Source: Amycolatopsis nigrescens CSC17Ta-90
GTDB lineage: Bacteria > Actinomycetota > Actinomycetes > Mycobacteriales > Pseudonocardiaceae
Reading direction: 5' to 3'
Length of the DNA stretch: 64,000 nucleotides
Assembly: GCF_000384315.1 (NCBI RefSeq)
Contig: NZ_ARVW01000001.1
Location: forward strand, 629,746-693,745
Shown here in pieces: positions 42,872 to 51,708 of this stretch. A program made the translations under genes and the position numbers. The notes under the pieces are model-generated. The model made no database searches. It was not told where the DNA came from and was given only the letters and a program-made list of their open reading frames with translations. How positions within the stretch are numbered: position 1 is the stretch's first letter; each line of letters starts with the position of its first letter.

Positions 42872-42907
42872 TGTTCATGAACATGTCAATCGTTCATATT
42901 TATGAAC
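42872..42907. promoter_or_regulatory. Paired palindromic operator-like sites
   Basis: TGTTCATGAACA (42872-42883) is a perfect 12-bp palindrome. GTTCATATTTATGAAC (42892-42907) is a palindrome with a 4-base centre. Both share GTTCAT/ATGAAC half-sites, and their centres are 22 bp apart, about two helical turns. They lie in the divergent region of the beta-helix and PL14-like lyase genes, so one dimeric regulator could control both. Confidence 0.65.
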
Positions 42908-43013
42908 AATGTTGACATATCGGGATGTGATGCGGTGTCCTATTCGCGAAGCCGGGATATCCCCGGCCTCGGGCCTTTCCGCCGCCGGGCCGCCTATCTC
43001 CCTGGAGGTGCCC

Positions 43014-43829
43014 GTGCGGCTTGCACGAAAGATCTCGATCCTCGCCCTGACCGCGTCCCTTGGCCTGGTGACCATGTCCGCCACGCAGGCGACCGCGACG
43101 ACCGCCGCCTGGAACGGCGGATTCACGGACTTTCCCAGCGATTCCTGGAAAGAGCAGTGGGGCATCGTGAACGAGGGTGGCTGGGGCTATGACCGGATGA
43201 AGGCCGGCGGCGACGAGCTGGACGTCTTCTACGGCAAGGGTTCCTCCGCCCCGTCGTGCACGGACTGCCCGAGCGAGGGCGGCGGCCAGTTCTACAGCGA
43301 CTTCAAGGCCGCCGGCCAGCCCGATCTGGCCGAGGCGCAGACGCTGCACCTGAGCTACCAGGTGAAGTTCCCGGCCGACTTCGACTTCGGCGCGAAAGGC
43401 GGCAAGCTGCCCGGCCTCTACGGCGGGCCGCCCGGAAACGCCAGCGGCGGCAACCACGGGGACGCCTGGTCGACCCGGTACATGTGGCGGATCCGCAGCG
43501 ACCAGTCCAAGGCCACCGTGTACGTGTACGACCCGTCGCAGAGCGGCGGCTACGGCAAGGACGTCGGCCTCGGCGCCTGGAACTGGGCGGCCGACGGCCA
43601 GTGGCACACCGTGCAGCAGTCGGTCGACCGCCAGTCCGGCACCATCACGATCTGGTACGACGGCGAGCAGGTGCTGCAGGAACAAGGCATCCACGAAATC
43701 CAGGACATCGGGTTCGCCGGGGTCTTCTTCTCCACCTTCTTCGGCGGCCACGCCACCGAATGGGGCCCAAGCCGCGACGTGCACGCCCAGTTCAAGAACT
43801 TCCAGGTAAACACCTCAAAGATCGACTAA
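43014..43829 (+). CDS. Secreted polysaccharide lyase, PL14-like
   Basis: This 271-residue protein starts at a GTG with GGAGG five bases upstream and has a signal peptide (ISILALTASLGLVTMSATQATA). The mature domain is a beta-jellyroll typical of PL14 alginate/glucuronan-type lyases: LHLSYQVKFPADFDFGAKGGKLPGLYGG (in parts), RYMWRI, WHTVQQSVDRQSG, GIHEIQDIGFAGVFFSTFFGG. The K-G-G-K-L-P-G-L-Y-G-G stretch is the strongest family mark. It should cut a uronate-containing polysaccharide outside the cell, with the neighbouring beta-helix protein. Confidence 0.82.
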   Translation: MRLARKISILALTASLGLVTMSATQATATTAAWNGGFTDFPSDSWKEQWGIVNEGGWGYDRMKAGGDELDVFYGKGSSAPSCTDCPSEGGGQFYSDFKAAGQPDLAEAQTLHLSYQVKFPADFDFGAKGGKLPGLYGGPPGNASGGNHGDAWSTRYMWRIRSDQSKATVYVYDPSQSGGYGKDVGLGAWNWAADGQWHTVQQSVDRQSGTITIWYDGEQVLQEQGIHEIQDIGFAGVFFSTFFGGHATEWGPSRDVHAQFKNFQVNTSKID

Positions 43830-44072
43830 CCCCGCCCGCCCCGAACGCAGAACTCGCGGCGCCCGAACGCGGGACTCGCGCGAGTTCTGCGTTCGCGCGG
43901 GGCGAGTCGAACGTTGGGGGTGGGCGAGTTCCACGTTCGGGCCCGTCGTCGTTTTTCGACGACGAGAACCTCCGAACAGAACTCGCACCAGGGCCATCGC
44001 AGCGGGAGTGGCTACCCAGGCTGGGCGCGGGCTGACGGGGTGCCTGGTGGGGCCGGGTACGGCTGCCCGCGG

Positions 44073-44175
44073 GACCTGATCTTTCCGGTGCGGGGTGAAA
44101 TTTCGCTGGTGACCAGCGGCGGAAGGTGATGCGGGGAGCGAAATTTTGCCTCGCGTCGCCTGCAAGGCGACCACC
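44073..44175. repeat. 103-bp direct repeat, copy A
   Basis: Identical base for base to 44420-44522. It starts GACCTGATCTTTCCGG and ends GCAAGGCGACCACC. Copy A is followed by a degenerate copy of the DUF222 gene's 3' terminus. Confidence 0.9.
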
Positions 44176-44419
44176 CACCCTCGAACCCGGATGGTTAGAA
44201 GGGCGGAGGTTCGTCGTCGTCTTTCGACGACGTCTCGAACGCAGGACTCGCACTGCCGGAACGTGGAACTCGCGGGAGGCGAACGCGGGACTCGCACTGC
44301 CGGAAGGTGGGACTCGCGCGAGTTCTGCGTTCGCGCTGGGCGAGTCGAACGTTGGGGGTGGGCGAGTTCCACACTCGGGCCCGTCGGTGTTTTTCGACGA
44401 CAGGAACGGCTGCCCGGGT

Positions 44420-44522
44420 GACCTGATCTTTCCGGTGCGGGGTGAAATTTCGCTGGTGACCAGCGGCGGAAGGTGATGCGGGGAGCGAAATTTTGCCTCG
44501 CGTCGCCTGCAAGGCGACCACC
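44420..44522. repeat. 103-bp direct repeat, copy B
   Basis: Second identical copy of 44073-44175, ending 15 bases before the stop codon of the DUF222/HNH gene. Lack of any difference implies recent duplication or gene conversion. Confidence 0.9.
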
Positions 44523-44537
44523 ACCGGGGCTGGATGG

Positions 44538-45797
44538 CTAGAAGGGTGGTGGCTCGTCGTCGTTTTTCGACGACGGCACCGCTGGATCCACCAATGGCTC
44601 TGGGCGGGTTGTGTAGGTGCGGCCGGTCGGAGTCGTCACCGTGAGGTCGGCGGTGTCCGGGTCGAAGTCGAAGGTCCACCCGGGTTCGTCTTTCAACCGG
44701 TGGTGGTAGCGGCACAGGCAGCACAGGTTGTGTTCACAGGTGTCGCCATCCTGAGACCAGGCGGTGCAGTGGTCGGTGTCGCACCGCTGCGCAGGCCGGT
44801 TACAGCCGGGGGCGCGGCAGGTGCGATCACGGACCTGAACCAACTCGGCCAGGTCGGCCGGTGGGCGGTACCGAGTCCGGCCGACATCCCGGACGGTGCC
44901 GGATACGGGGTCGGTCAACACCCTGCGCCACACCGAATCCGGGTGGTTCATGAGGTGGCGGCCGACCTCACCGGGGATCGGGCCGTGACCGACCAGCTCG
45001 CAGCCGTCTTCACGGATACCGAGAGCGGTGTCGAGCGGGATGTGGATGAACACCTGCACGGCCACACCATCGATACCGCCATGCTGACCGAGCAGCAACT
45101 CGGTGAACATATCCGCGCGAAGCTGATCCATCGTGCGCGACTCATCCCGGGTGTGGAGCTTGCGGGCCAGAGCATCCACCCGCGCATACACCGCCGCGGC
45201 GATCTCGGCGGGCAGATACGCCCACAGCGACGCCATCGCATCCGGCTCGTGGATCAACTCCACCTTCCGATCCAGCCGACGAGCCGCAGCACGAGTCTTC
45301 TGCCCCTCAGGATCCAACCCAGCCACCACATGCGTGACCGCTTTACGCCAATTCGACGGACTCTTCTGACCAATCCGCTCCGCCAGCAAACGATCCGCCT
45401 CACCCACCAACTCATCCGGCAGAACAGCGATACCATCGAACGCCTGGCGGGCCTTACCGATATCCAGCTCACCCTCCTCCATCGCCGCCAACAAACACGG
45501 CAACCGGCTCACCAACGCCACCGACAAAGCCACCCGAGTCGCAGTAGCTTCACGCGACAACCGCAGCTCCGGCGCCAGCTCATCGACAACGGATCGCACC
45601 CCACCCCGCAGCGCGGAAAACCGCGCGACGAAACGAACTTCCACCGCATCCAACTGACACCGCAACCGGCGAGAAGCCACCACCGCCTCCACCGACCCAG
45701 CATCAGAGAACCCACCGATCGCCTCCGCGGACAACCCGAAAAACCGAGACGGCGACAACGTCTCATCACCCGGCTCCGGCCCCAAACGACGTAACAT
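44538..45797 (-). CDS. DUF222 / HNH endonuclease protein (13E12-repeat type)
   Basis: This 419-residue protein has a helical DUF222 domain in the first 280 residues and a C-terminal HNH nuclease motif: CRAPGCNRPAQRCDTDH, then CCLCRYHHRLKDEPGW, with Cys pairs for zinc and the His/Asn/His core (DTDHC...HNLC...YHH). These proteins are abundant in actinomycetes, including the REP13E12 family of mycobacteria, and are linked to mobile DNA, though their role is not settled. The N-terminal half of the gene is poorer in GC and more A-rich than its neighbours (about 45250-45800), a possible sign of transfer. Its 3' flank is duplicated (see the repeats at 43830-44537). Confidence 0.9.
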   Translation of the reverse strand: MLRRLGPEPGDETLSPSRFFGLSAEAIGGFSDAGSVEAVVASRRLRCQLDAVEVRFVARFSALRGGVRSVVDELAPELRLSREATATRVALSVALVSRLPCLLAAMEEGELDIGKARQAFDGIAVLPDELVGEADRLLAERIGQKSPSNWRKAVTHVVAGLDPEGQKTRAAARRLDRKVELIHEPDAMASLWAYLPAEIAAAVYARVDALARKLHTRDESRTMDQLRADMFTELLLGQHGGIDGVAVQVFIHIPLDTALGIREDGCELVGHGPIPGEVGRHLMNHPDSVWRRVLTDPVSGTVRDVGRTRYRPPADLAELVQVRDRTCRAPGCNRPAQRCDTDHCTAWSQDGDTCEHNLCCLCRYHHRLKDEPGWTFDFDPDTADLTVTTPTGRTYTTRPEPLVDPAVPSSKNDDEPPPF

Positions 45798-45856
45798 GAA
45801 AACCCCCTAAGAAAGAACCAAAACAACCACCTCCATAATACCAAGAAAACAACAGC

Positions 45857-47629
45857 CTAAAGCGTGAAAACCAAAGGTCGATACCGATCCACAGACTGGC
45901 GCATCCCGTGATCAGGGTCCGCGTCATAAGTACCGTCAGGATTACGCGGCCCGAACGACTGCGGCAGATAAAGCGTTGCGCAGGAAGGGTTTTCCTCGGC
46001 CAGGCGGCGGTAGTCGGCCCAGGCTGCGTCATACCCGCGCAGGTGCGCCGCGATCGTCGCGGTGTCGGGCTTGCCGGTGCGCTCGCCGACGAACCCGGTG
46101 AGCATCACGGCCCAGCCGTGCTGGATGATCCGGTGCAGTAGCAGGCCATAGCGGGTGGACACGCGCAGGTATTCGCGGTCCGCGCGGTCGCGTGGCCGGA
46201 TCCGGCCGGCGACGCGGTCGGCGCGTTCCCAAATGGACACCGCGTCTGCCTTCTCCCGCAACACTTCCGCCACCAACCCGGCGTCGTACACGCGCTGGAA
46301 GTCGGCGGTCAGGTCCTTGTCCGAGCCGCCGAGGAACTGGTCGCGGGTCCAGGTCAGCCGCCGCAGCTCGAACACCTTGCTGTAGTGTCCGCGCAGCACC
46401 CCGGCAGCCGAAGCCAGCGCCAGTTCCCGGAACCTGGCGCGATCCGGCCGGGACAGGCCGATCCGCCTGCCGTACTCCTCGAAGATCTGCCGCTCGTCGC
46501 GCCGGGGGTCGCGAGCCCACGCGCTCAGCACGGACAGGTTGAGGTCGCACCAGAACTCGTTGCGGAGGTAGGGGCCGCGCCAACCGCCGCCACGGGACCA
46601 GGTCCACACGCCGCGGAAGTTCGGGTGGTCGCGGATGTCGGCCAGCCCCTTCGGGCCGGTGGCGCCGGCGTACTCCTCGAACCCGTTGAGCACGCCGTCC
46701 CCGACGTAGTTCGGGTGCGCGCCCTTGCCCTCGTACTCGCGCTGGCACTGCACTTCGACGATCTGCTGGTGCCGTCCGATGGTCAAGGTCGGGTTGAAAG
46801 CCTTGGTGCGCCAGTAGTCGCCCTCGGTGTGCTTGACCGAAAAGAGCAGCTTCGGGTGCGGCTCCACCCGGTCGGTCACGTCCAGGTAGTAGCGCGGGTC
46901 GGTGTGGAAGCCGTCCATCGACCAGGTCCGGTAGAACAGCAGCTTGCCGCGTTTCACGCAGACCTCGTCGCGCAGGATGTCCAGCAGGATCAGGTGACTT
47001 TCCGCGCCACGGGTGATCGGGTTGTTGCCGACGTGGTGCGGCACGTTCGACAGGTACGTCTCGCCGTGCCGGATCACCAGCCCGTCCAGCCCGGGGAACC
47101 GGGCGAACACCTCGGCGAACATGATCCGGTGCAGCTGCCTGGTCATCGGCCGGTCGAGGCTGATCCGGCCCTGGTCGTCCAGGATCTGGTCGGCGTACAG
47201 CTCGACCAGCCGCTTCGGCAGCACGATGAGGTCGGTGAAGTACAGCGCGCGCAGGCCGGCCGCGTGGATACGGCGGATCCGGGCGTCGATCTCCTCGGCG
47301 TTGCGCAGCACCCAGTCCCTGGCCGCCGACCCGGCGGGGAAGATCCGCTCGTCGAACCCGTCGAAGGTGATCGCGGTGTGCGGCGGCTTGAACTCGTTGA
47401 CCACCTGCGCGTTGTAGCCGTACGAAGCCAGTTTCGCCGGGTCGTTGTACGCCGATTCGGTGGCGGGCTCGCCGGGGTTGGAGTGCACCATGTCCATCAG
47501 CCAGTCCAGCCCGCGGCGTGGCGGCGCGGTTCCCTCGCCCGCGATCGCCGGCGCCGTGCCGGCGGCCAGCCCGGCCGCGGTCAGCCCACCGGCGACCAGG
47601 AAGTCCCGCCGGGCAAGGGAGCGCTTCAT
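45857..47629 (-). CDS. Tat-exported putative glycoside hydrolase (family not assigned)
   Basis: This 590-residue protein has a twin-arginine signal (SLARRDFLVAGGLTAAGLAAG). The mature part reads like a TIM-barrel glycosidase: RIRRIHAAGLRALYFTD, FPGLDGLVIRHGETYLS, YLDVTDRVEPHPKLLFSVKH, FRGVWTWSRGGGWRGPY, followed by a helical C-terminal domain. RHGE could carry an acid/base Glu. The general style recalls alpha-glucuronidase-like (GH67/GH115) enzymes, but no family is certain. It is divergent from the GH29 fucosidase gene (149-bp gap), so the two may be co-regulated. Confidence 0.7.
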   Translation of the reverse strand: MKRSLARRDFLVAGGLTAAGLAAGTAPAIAGEGTAPPRRGLDWLMDMVHSNPGEPATESAYNDPAKLASYGYNAQVVNEFKPPHTAITFDGFDERIFPAGSAARDWVLRNAEEIDARIRRIHAAGLRALYFTDLIVLPKRLVELYADQILDDQGRISLDRPMTRQLHRIMFAEVFARFPGLDGLVIRHGETYLSNVPHHVGNNPITRGAESHLILLDILRDEVCVKRGKLLFYRTWSMDGFHTDPRYYLDVTDRVEPHPKLLFSVKHTEGDYWRTKAFNPTLTIGRHQQIVEVQCQREYEGKGAHPNYVGDGVLNGFEEYAGATGPKGLADIRDHPNFRGVWTWSRGGGWRGPYLRNEFWCDLNLSVLSAWARDPRRDERQIFEEYGRRIGLSRPDRARFRELALASAAGVLRGHYSKVFELRRLTWTRDQFLGGSDKDLTADFQRVYDAGLVAEVLREKADAVSIWERADRVAGRIRPRDRADREYLRVSTRYGLLLHRIIQHGWAVMLTGFVGERTGKPDTATIAAHLRGYDAAWADYRRLAEENPSCATLYLPQSFGPRNPDGTYDADPDHGMRQSVDRYRPLVFTL

Positions 47630-47778
47630 CGCATACCTCCGAAAGCTGTATTCATCAGATCTATCTTGCATACTCACCCGATCGACTCTGGTCAACAGCG
47701 CGAATCTGCCCTATTTTTGCTGATGCGCCGCCAACGCCCATCCGACGACATCGGATGTCTGATCCTGGGAGCTTGGTC

Positions 47779-49218
47779 ATGGGATTGAGCCGGAGGAGCC
47801 TGCTCATCGGTACCGCGGTCGCGGCGGGAGGCACGTTGCTGGGCGGGACCGGTGCCGCCGCCGGCACCGGCCCGTACCTGCCGACCCCCGATTCACTGCG
47901 GAAACATCCACTGCCGGGGTGGTACCCGCGGGCCAAGTTCGGCGTCTTCGTCCACTGGGGCCCATACGCGGTGCCGGCTTGGGGTGACGACTCCTGGAGT
48001 TCCGAGTGGTACCTCTACGGGATGAACGCGACCGCCAAGGGCGGCCTGCACGAGCATCACCGGCGTACCTACGGCGAGGACTTCGGCTATGACGACTTCA
48101 TCCCCCGCTTCACCGCCGAGCGGTACGACCCGGACGACTGGGTGCGGCTGTTCGAGCGCGCCGGAGCCGGCTACTTCGTGCTCACCTCGAAGCACCACGA
48201 CGGTTTCCAGCTCTTCCCGAACAGCGCGTCCGACCGGCACTCGGTCCGGTTCGGGCCGCACCGCGACCTCGTCGGCGAACTGTTCCTGGCGGCGAGGCGG
48301 ACCCGCCTCAAGCGCGGCCTCTACTACTCGCTCGGCGAGTTCTACAACCCGGCGCTCGGCACCGCGCCCCGCAACCCGTACACCGGCGCGCCGGTGCCCT
48401 ACACCGGATACCGGCCGGTCACCGACTACGTGGCCGAGTACGAACACGTCCACCTGCGCACCCTGATCGACCGCTACGACCCGGACATCCTGTGGGGCGA
48501 CGGGCACGGCAGCCACGACTTCGGCGCCGGCCACATCTTCCGGCCACCGGTGTGGGACTGGCGCAGCGACGAAATCCTCGCCCACTACTACAACCGCGCC
48601 GAGCAGCGGCACAAGGGCGTGCTGGTGAACGACCGGTTCATCGCCTCGCACGCGGACATCGACTCGGTCGAAGGCGATAAACTCGGCTATGTGCTGCGCC
48701 CCGAGCCCTGGGAGGCGTGCCTGACCATGAGCCGGTCCTGGGGCTACATGGACCCGACGTACCAGATCAAGTCGCCGCAGCTACTGGTGCGGCTGCTGGT
48801 GGACATCGTCGCGAAGAACGGCAACCTGCTGCTCAACATCGGTCCCCGCGCGGACGGCACGATCCCGGACTGGCAACGCGATCGGCTGCTCGCGATCGGC
48901 CGGTGGCTGGAAGTCAACGGGCGGGCGGTCTTCGGTTCGGTGCCGTGGCGGCGGGCCGAGGACGGCGAGCTGCGCTACACCGTCACCGGGAGGACGTTCA
49001 ACATCATCGGCAACACCTGGCCCGGCGAAGAGCTGACCGTGCCGGCCGACCTGCCGATCGCCGACGGCGCCCGGGTGCACCTGCTCGACGGGCACGGTGG
49101 CGATGGCCGTCCGCTGCGCTGGCGGCGGGCCGGCGACACGATCGTCATCACCCTGCCCGCCCGGCAGCCACCGCTGACCGCGGCGGGGTTCCCCACCGTG
49201 TTCACCGCGACGGGCTGA
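47779..49218 (+). CDS. Exported GH29 alpha-L-fucosidase
   Basis: This 479-residue protein has a Tat-like signal (GLSRRSLLIGTAVAAGGTLL). The GH29 barrel follows: GWYPRAKFGVFVHWGPYAVPAW, WSSEWYLYGMN, AGAGYFVLTSKHHDGFQLF, RGLYYSLGEF, and YDPDILWGDGHG with the expected nucleophile Asp. KNGNLLLNIGPRADGTIP marks the end of the barrel, and a small C-terminal beta-domain finishes it. It should release fucose from extracellular glycans. GGGAG precedes the ATG. It nearly touches the convergent LuxR gene (5 bases). Confidence 0.92.
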   Translation: MGLSRRSLLIGTAVAAGGTLLGGTGAAAGTGPYLPTPDSLRKHPLPGWYPRAKFGVFVHWGPYAVPAWGDDSWSSEWYLYGMNATAKGGLHEHHRRTYGEDFGYDDFIPRFTAERYDPDDWVRLFERAGAGYFVLTSKHHDGFQLFPNSASDRHSVRFGPHRDLVGELFLAARRTRLKRGLYYSLGEFYNPALGTAPRNPYTGAPVPYTGYRPVTDYVAEYEHVHLRTLIDRYDPDILWGDGHGSHDFGAGHIFRPPVWDWRSDEILAHYYNRAEQRHKGVLVNDRFIASHADIDSVEGDKLGYVLRPEPWEACLTMSRSWGYMDPTYQIKSPQLLVRLLVDIVAKNGNLLLNIGPRADGTIPDWQRDRLLAIGRWLEVNGRAVFGSVPWRRAEDGELRYTVTGRTFNIIGNTWPGEELTVPADLPIADGARVHLLDGHGGDGRPLRWRRAGDTIVITLPARQPPLTAAGFPTVFTATG

Positions 49219-49223
49219 CCCGA

Positions 49224-51542
49224 TCAGCGGGCGCGGCCGGCGACCCAGGCGGCGATCTGGGCGCGGGTGCGAAAACCCAGTTTGGTCAGGATGTGGTCCA
49301 CGTGCGTCTCGGCGGTGCGCGGGGAGATCACCAGGCGCTCGGCGATCTCCCGGCTGGTCAGTCCGGCGGCGACCAGTTCGGCGATCTCGGTCTGACGGGC
49401 GGTGAGCACACCAGCGGGAGCGGCGGCCGGCTCGACTTCACCGAGTGCGTAGCGCAGCGCCACGTCCGGGTTCAGCGCCCGGCCTTCGGCGAAGGCCGCC
49501 TCGAACGCGGCGTCGCCCAGCGCCTGCCTGGTGCTCGCGGCGTACTCCTCGCGCAGCTCGGACAGCGGCACATAGGCGGCGGGCGCCGAGCCCATCGTGG
49601 TCCAGCCGCGGTCGGCCACGCCAAGCAGCTTGGCCGCGCGCGGGTGATCACCCCGGTACCCGGCGACCGAGGCGAGCACCTCCGTGGTGAACGCCTGGAC
49701 CTCCAGCGTGCCGACCAGATGGGCATTCCGCAGCGCCTCGGTGCCGATCCTGTCGGCCAGCTCGGCGTCCCGGACGGCCTTCATGTCGAGGAACGCCAGG
49801 CAGCACTGGGCCCAGGCCCGCCACTGGAGCTCGCCGTCCCGGACACAGCGCGAAATGGTCTCACTCAGCACCTCGCGGCCGCGCTGGTAGTCCTCGATGA
49901 GCCCGACCGCTATCCCGTGCGCGATGGCCGCGACCAGCTCACCGCGGATGACCCCGTGCGCGCGGAAACCGGCCATTGCCCCACCCGAAGGCGCGATGGC
50001 CGCGGCGGGCCGGCCGCTGAACACCGCGGCCACGGCCCAGCCGCTGGCGACGTAGGCCGACTCCACGTCGTCGGGCCGGCGCTCCAGCAGTTCGGCCGCC
50101 GCGGTGAACGCCTCCGCGACCACCTCGCCATCGCCCTGGAACAGCGCCGTCCAGCCCTTGATCCGCAGCGCGGTCGCCCGCTCGGGCGCCTGCTCGGGCA
50201 GCACGTCCAGCGCGCGGTCCATCCAGACCCGCAGCTCGGTGAACAGGCCGGTGAACGACCAGAAGTCGACGATGGCGGCGACCATGCGCACCCCGGTCGC
50301 GGCTTCGCCCGGCTCGGTGAAGCAGAAGTCCAGCGCGACGCGGATGTTGGGGTAGTCGTGCCGCAGCGCCACCATCATGGCCACCTGGTCGAGGCCGATC
50401 CGCCCGGCCGGGAAGCGCTCGGCCACCCCGGCGTACCAGTCCCGGTGCAGCCGCCCGGCCCGCAGCCGGTCACCGGCCTCGGCGAGCCGGTCGAGGCCGT
50501 ACTCCCGCAGCGTCTCCAGCATCCGGTAGCGGACCTCGTGCCCCTGCTCTTCGCGGATCAGCACGGACTTGTCCAGCAGGCCGTCGATCAGGCCGAGCAC
50601 CGCGTCCGGGTCGATCCCGGCTCCCCCGCAGACCTGCTCCGCCGCCGCCAGGTCGAAGGCGCCGGAGAACACCGAAACCCACGCCCACATCAGCCGCTCG
50701 GACTCGCTGCAGAGCTCGTAACTCCATTCGAGGGTGGCTCGCAGCGTCTGCTGCCGCTCGGGCGCGACCCGGCTGCCCCCGGTCAGCAGCGCGAGCCGGT
50801 CGGCGAGGCGTTCGGCCACTTGCGGCAGCGACAGCGACCGCAGCCGCACCGCCGCCAGCTCGATCGCCAGCGGCAGGCCCTCCAGCAGCCGGCACAACCG
50901 CGCCAGGTCGGCGAAGTTGTCCTCGGTGATGGCGAACGACGAGACCAGCGAGCGCGCGCGGTCGGCGAACAACCGCGCCGAGTCGTACCTCGCCAGCTCA
51001 TCGGCCGAACGCACCTGCTCGGGGACCGGGACGTCCAGCGGCGGCACGGGCAGCACCTGCTCGCCGTCCACGCCGATCGACTGCCTGCTGGTGACCAGGA
51101 CCGACACCTCGGGGCAGCCGGCCAGCACCGCCTCCACGAACCTCGCGCAGCCGCCGACCAGGTGCTCGCAGTTGTCCAGGAACAGCAGCATCCGACGGTT
51201 CCGCAGGTGGCCGACCACCACGTCCACCGGCGCCCGGCCGGACTGGTCGCGCAGCCCCAGCGCCTCGGCCACCGTGCCGGCCAGCAGCTCGGCATCCCGC
51301 AGCTCGGCCAGCCGGACGAACACCACGTCGTCCTGCGACCGCCGTCCGGCATCCGCCGCCACCCTGATCGCCAGCCTGGTCTTGCCCACCCCGCCGGCGC
51401 CGGTGAAGGTCAGCAGCCGGCCCGGCTTGAGCAGCCGCCTCGCCTGCGCGGCCTCCTTGGCGCGGCCAACGTAACTGGTCACCTCGACCGGCAGGGCGCC
51501 GCTCTGGGCGGACATCGAAGTCGCCGAACTCACCGAGGTCAC
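49224..51542 (-). CDS. Large LuxR-family ATP-binding regulator
   Basis: This protein of about 772 residues has an AAA/NB-ARC-type ATPase: TFTGAGGVGKTRLAI (Walker A), LLFLDNCEHL (Walker B), VTSRQSIGVDGEQVLPVPPL (sensor region) and GLPLAIELAA. A TPR-like central part follows, and a C-terminal LuxR HTH (LTARQTEIAELVAAGLTSREIAERLVIS in parts). Such proteins act as STAND-type switches for adjacent gene clusters. The start is uncertain: GTG 51542 or ATG 51518 fit; the long open frame to 51695 runs through the terminator hairpin and is not used. Confidence 0.87.
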   Translation of the reverse strand: MTSVSSATSMSAQSGALPVEVTSYVGRAKEAAQARRLLKPGRLLTFTGAGGVGKTRLAIRVAADAGRRSQDDVVFVRLAELRDAELLAGTVAEALGLRDQSGRAPVDVVVGHLRNRRMLLFLDNCEHLVGGCARFVEAVLAGCPEVSVLVTSRQSIGVDGEQVLPVPPLDVPVPEQVRSADELARYDSARLFADRARSLVSSFAITEDNFADLARLCRLLEGLPLAIELAAVRLRSLSLPQVAERLADRLALLTGGSRVAPERQQTLRATLEWSYELCSESERLMWAWVSVFSGAFDLAAAEQVCGGAGIDPDAVLGLIDGLLDKSVLIREEQGHEVRYRMLETLREYGLDRLAEAGDRLRAGRLHRDWYAGVAERFPAGRIGLDQVAMMVALRHDYPNIRVALDFCFTEPGEAATGVRMVAAIVDFWSFTGLFTELRVWMDRALDVLPEQAPERATALRIKGWTALFQGDGEVVAEAFTAAAELLERRPDDVESAYVASGWAVAAVFSGRPAAAIAPSGGAMAGFRAHGVIRGELVAAIAHGIAVGLIEDYQRGREVLSETISRCVRDGELQWRAWAQCCLAFLDMKAVRDAELADRIGTEALRNAHLVGTLEVQAFTTEVLASVAGYRGDHPRAAKLLGVADRGWTTMGSAPAAYVPLSELREEYAASTRQALGDAAFEAAFAEGRALNPDVALRYALGEVEPAAAPAGVLTARQTEIAELVAAGLTSREIAERLVISPRTAETHVDHILTKLGFRTRAQIAAWVAGRAR

Positions 51543-51654
51543 CCCTTCACCGGCCGCACCTTCCGAACTGGACGTGATCAAGTCTAGTTCGCGTGCCAGC
51601 CGATGCCGCGCCCGCACGACGGCGGCGACCCGAAGCCATCCACAATGGACAGAA

Positions 51655-51697
51655 GTATGCCCGGACACCGAGAGTTCGGCTCGGTGTCCGGGCATAC
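51655..51697 (-). terminator. Perfect 18-bp terminator hairpin
   Basis: Arms 51655-51672 and 51680-51697 pair perfectly around a 7-base loop. It begins 12 bases beyond the stop of the small secreted-protein gene on the same strand, separating it from the LuxR gene. Confidence 0.85.
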
Positions 51698-51708
51698 CTG
51701 GAATAGAG

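Larger units (their letters stand above)
43830..44537. repeat. Repeat-rich intergenic region with two long direct repeats and 22-bp phased motifs
   Basis: No gene is supported in these 708 bases. Bases 44073-44175 and 44420-44522 are identical over 103 bp. Bases 43871-43963 and 44309-44401 match over 93 bp with about five differences. A motif GAACG-(C/T)-x-G-x-ACTCGC starts at 44237, 44259, 44281 and (as GAAGG) 44303, a 22-bp step; inverted copies occur near 43889. Hairpins GTCGTCG-TTTTT-CGACGAC recur at about 43950 and 44553 and in variants at 44212 and 44390. A fragment at 44196-44231 resembles the 3' end of the neighbouring DUF222 gene. Confidence 0.85.

Noticed and set aside
43830..44537. 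CRISPR-like array
   Set aside because: Units recur every 22 bp without distinct repeats and unique spacers, and there are no cas genes.
48717..51587. A 956-codon open frame on the plus strand
   Set aside because: It runs antisense to the LuxR-family gene and over the GH29 gene's end; composition is Arg/Gly/Pro-rich with no domain. High GC leaves such shadow frames open.
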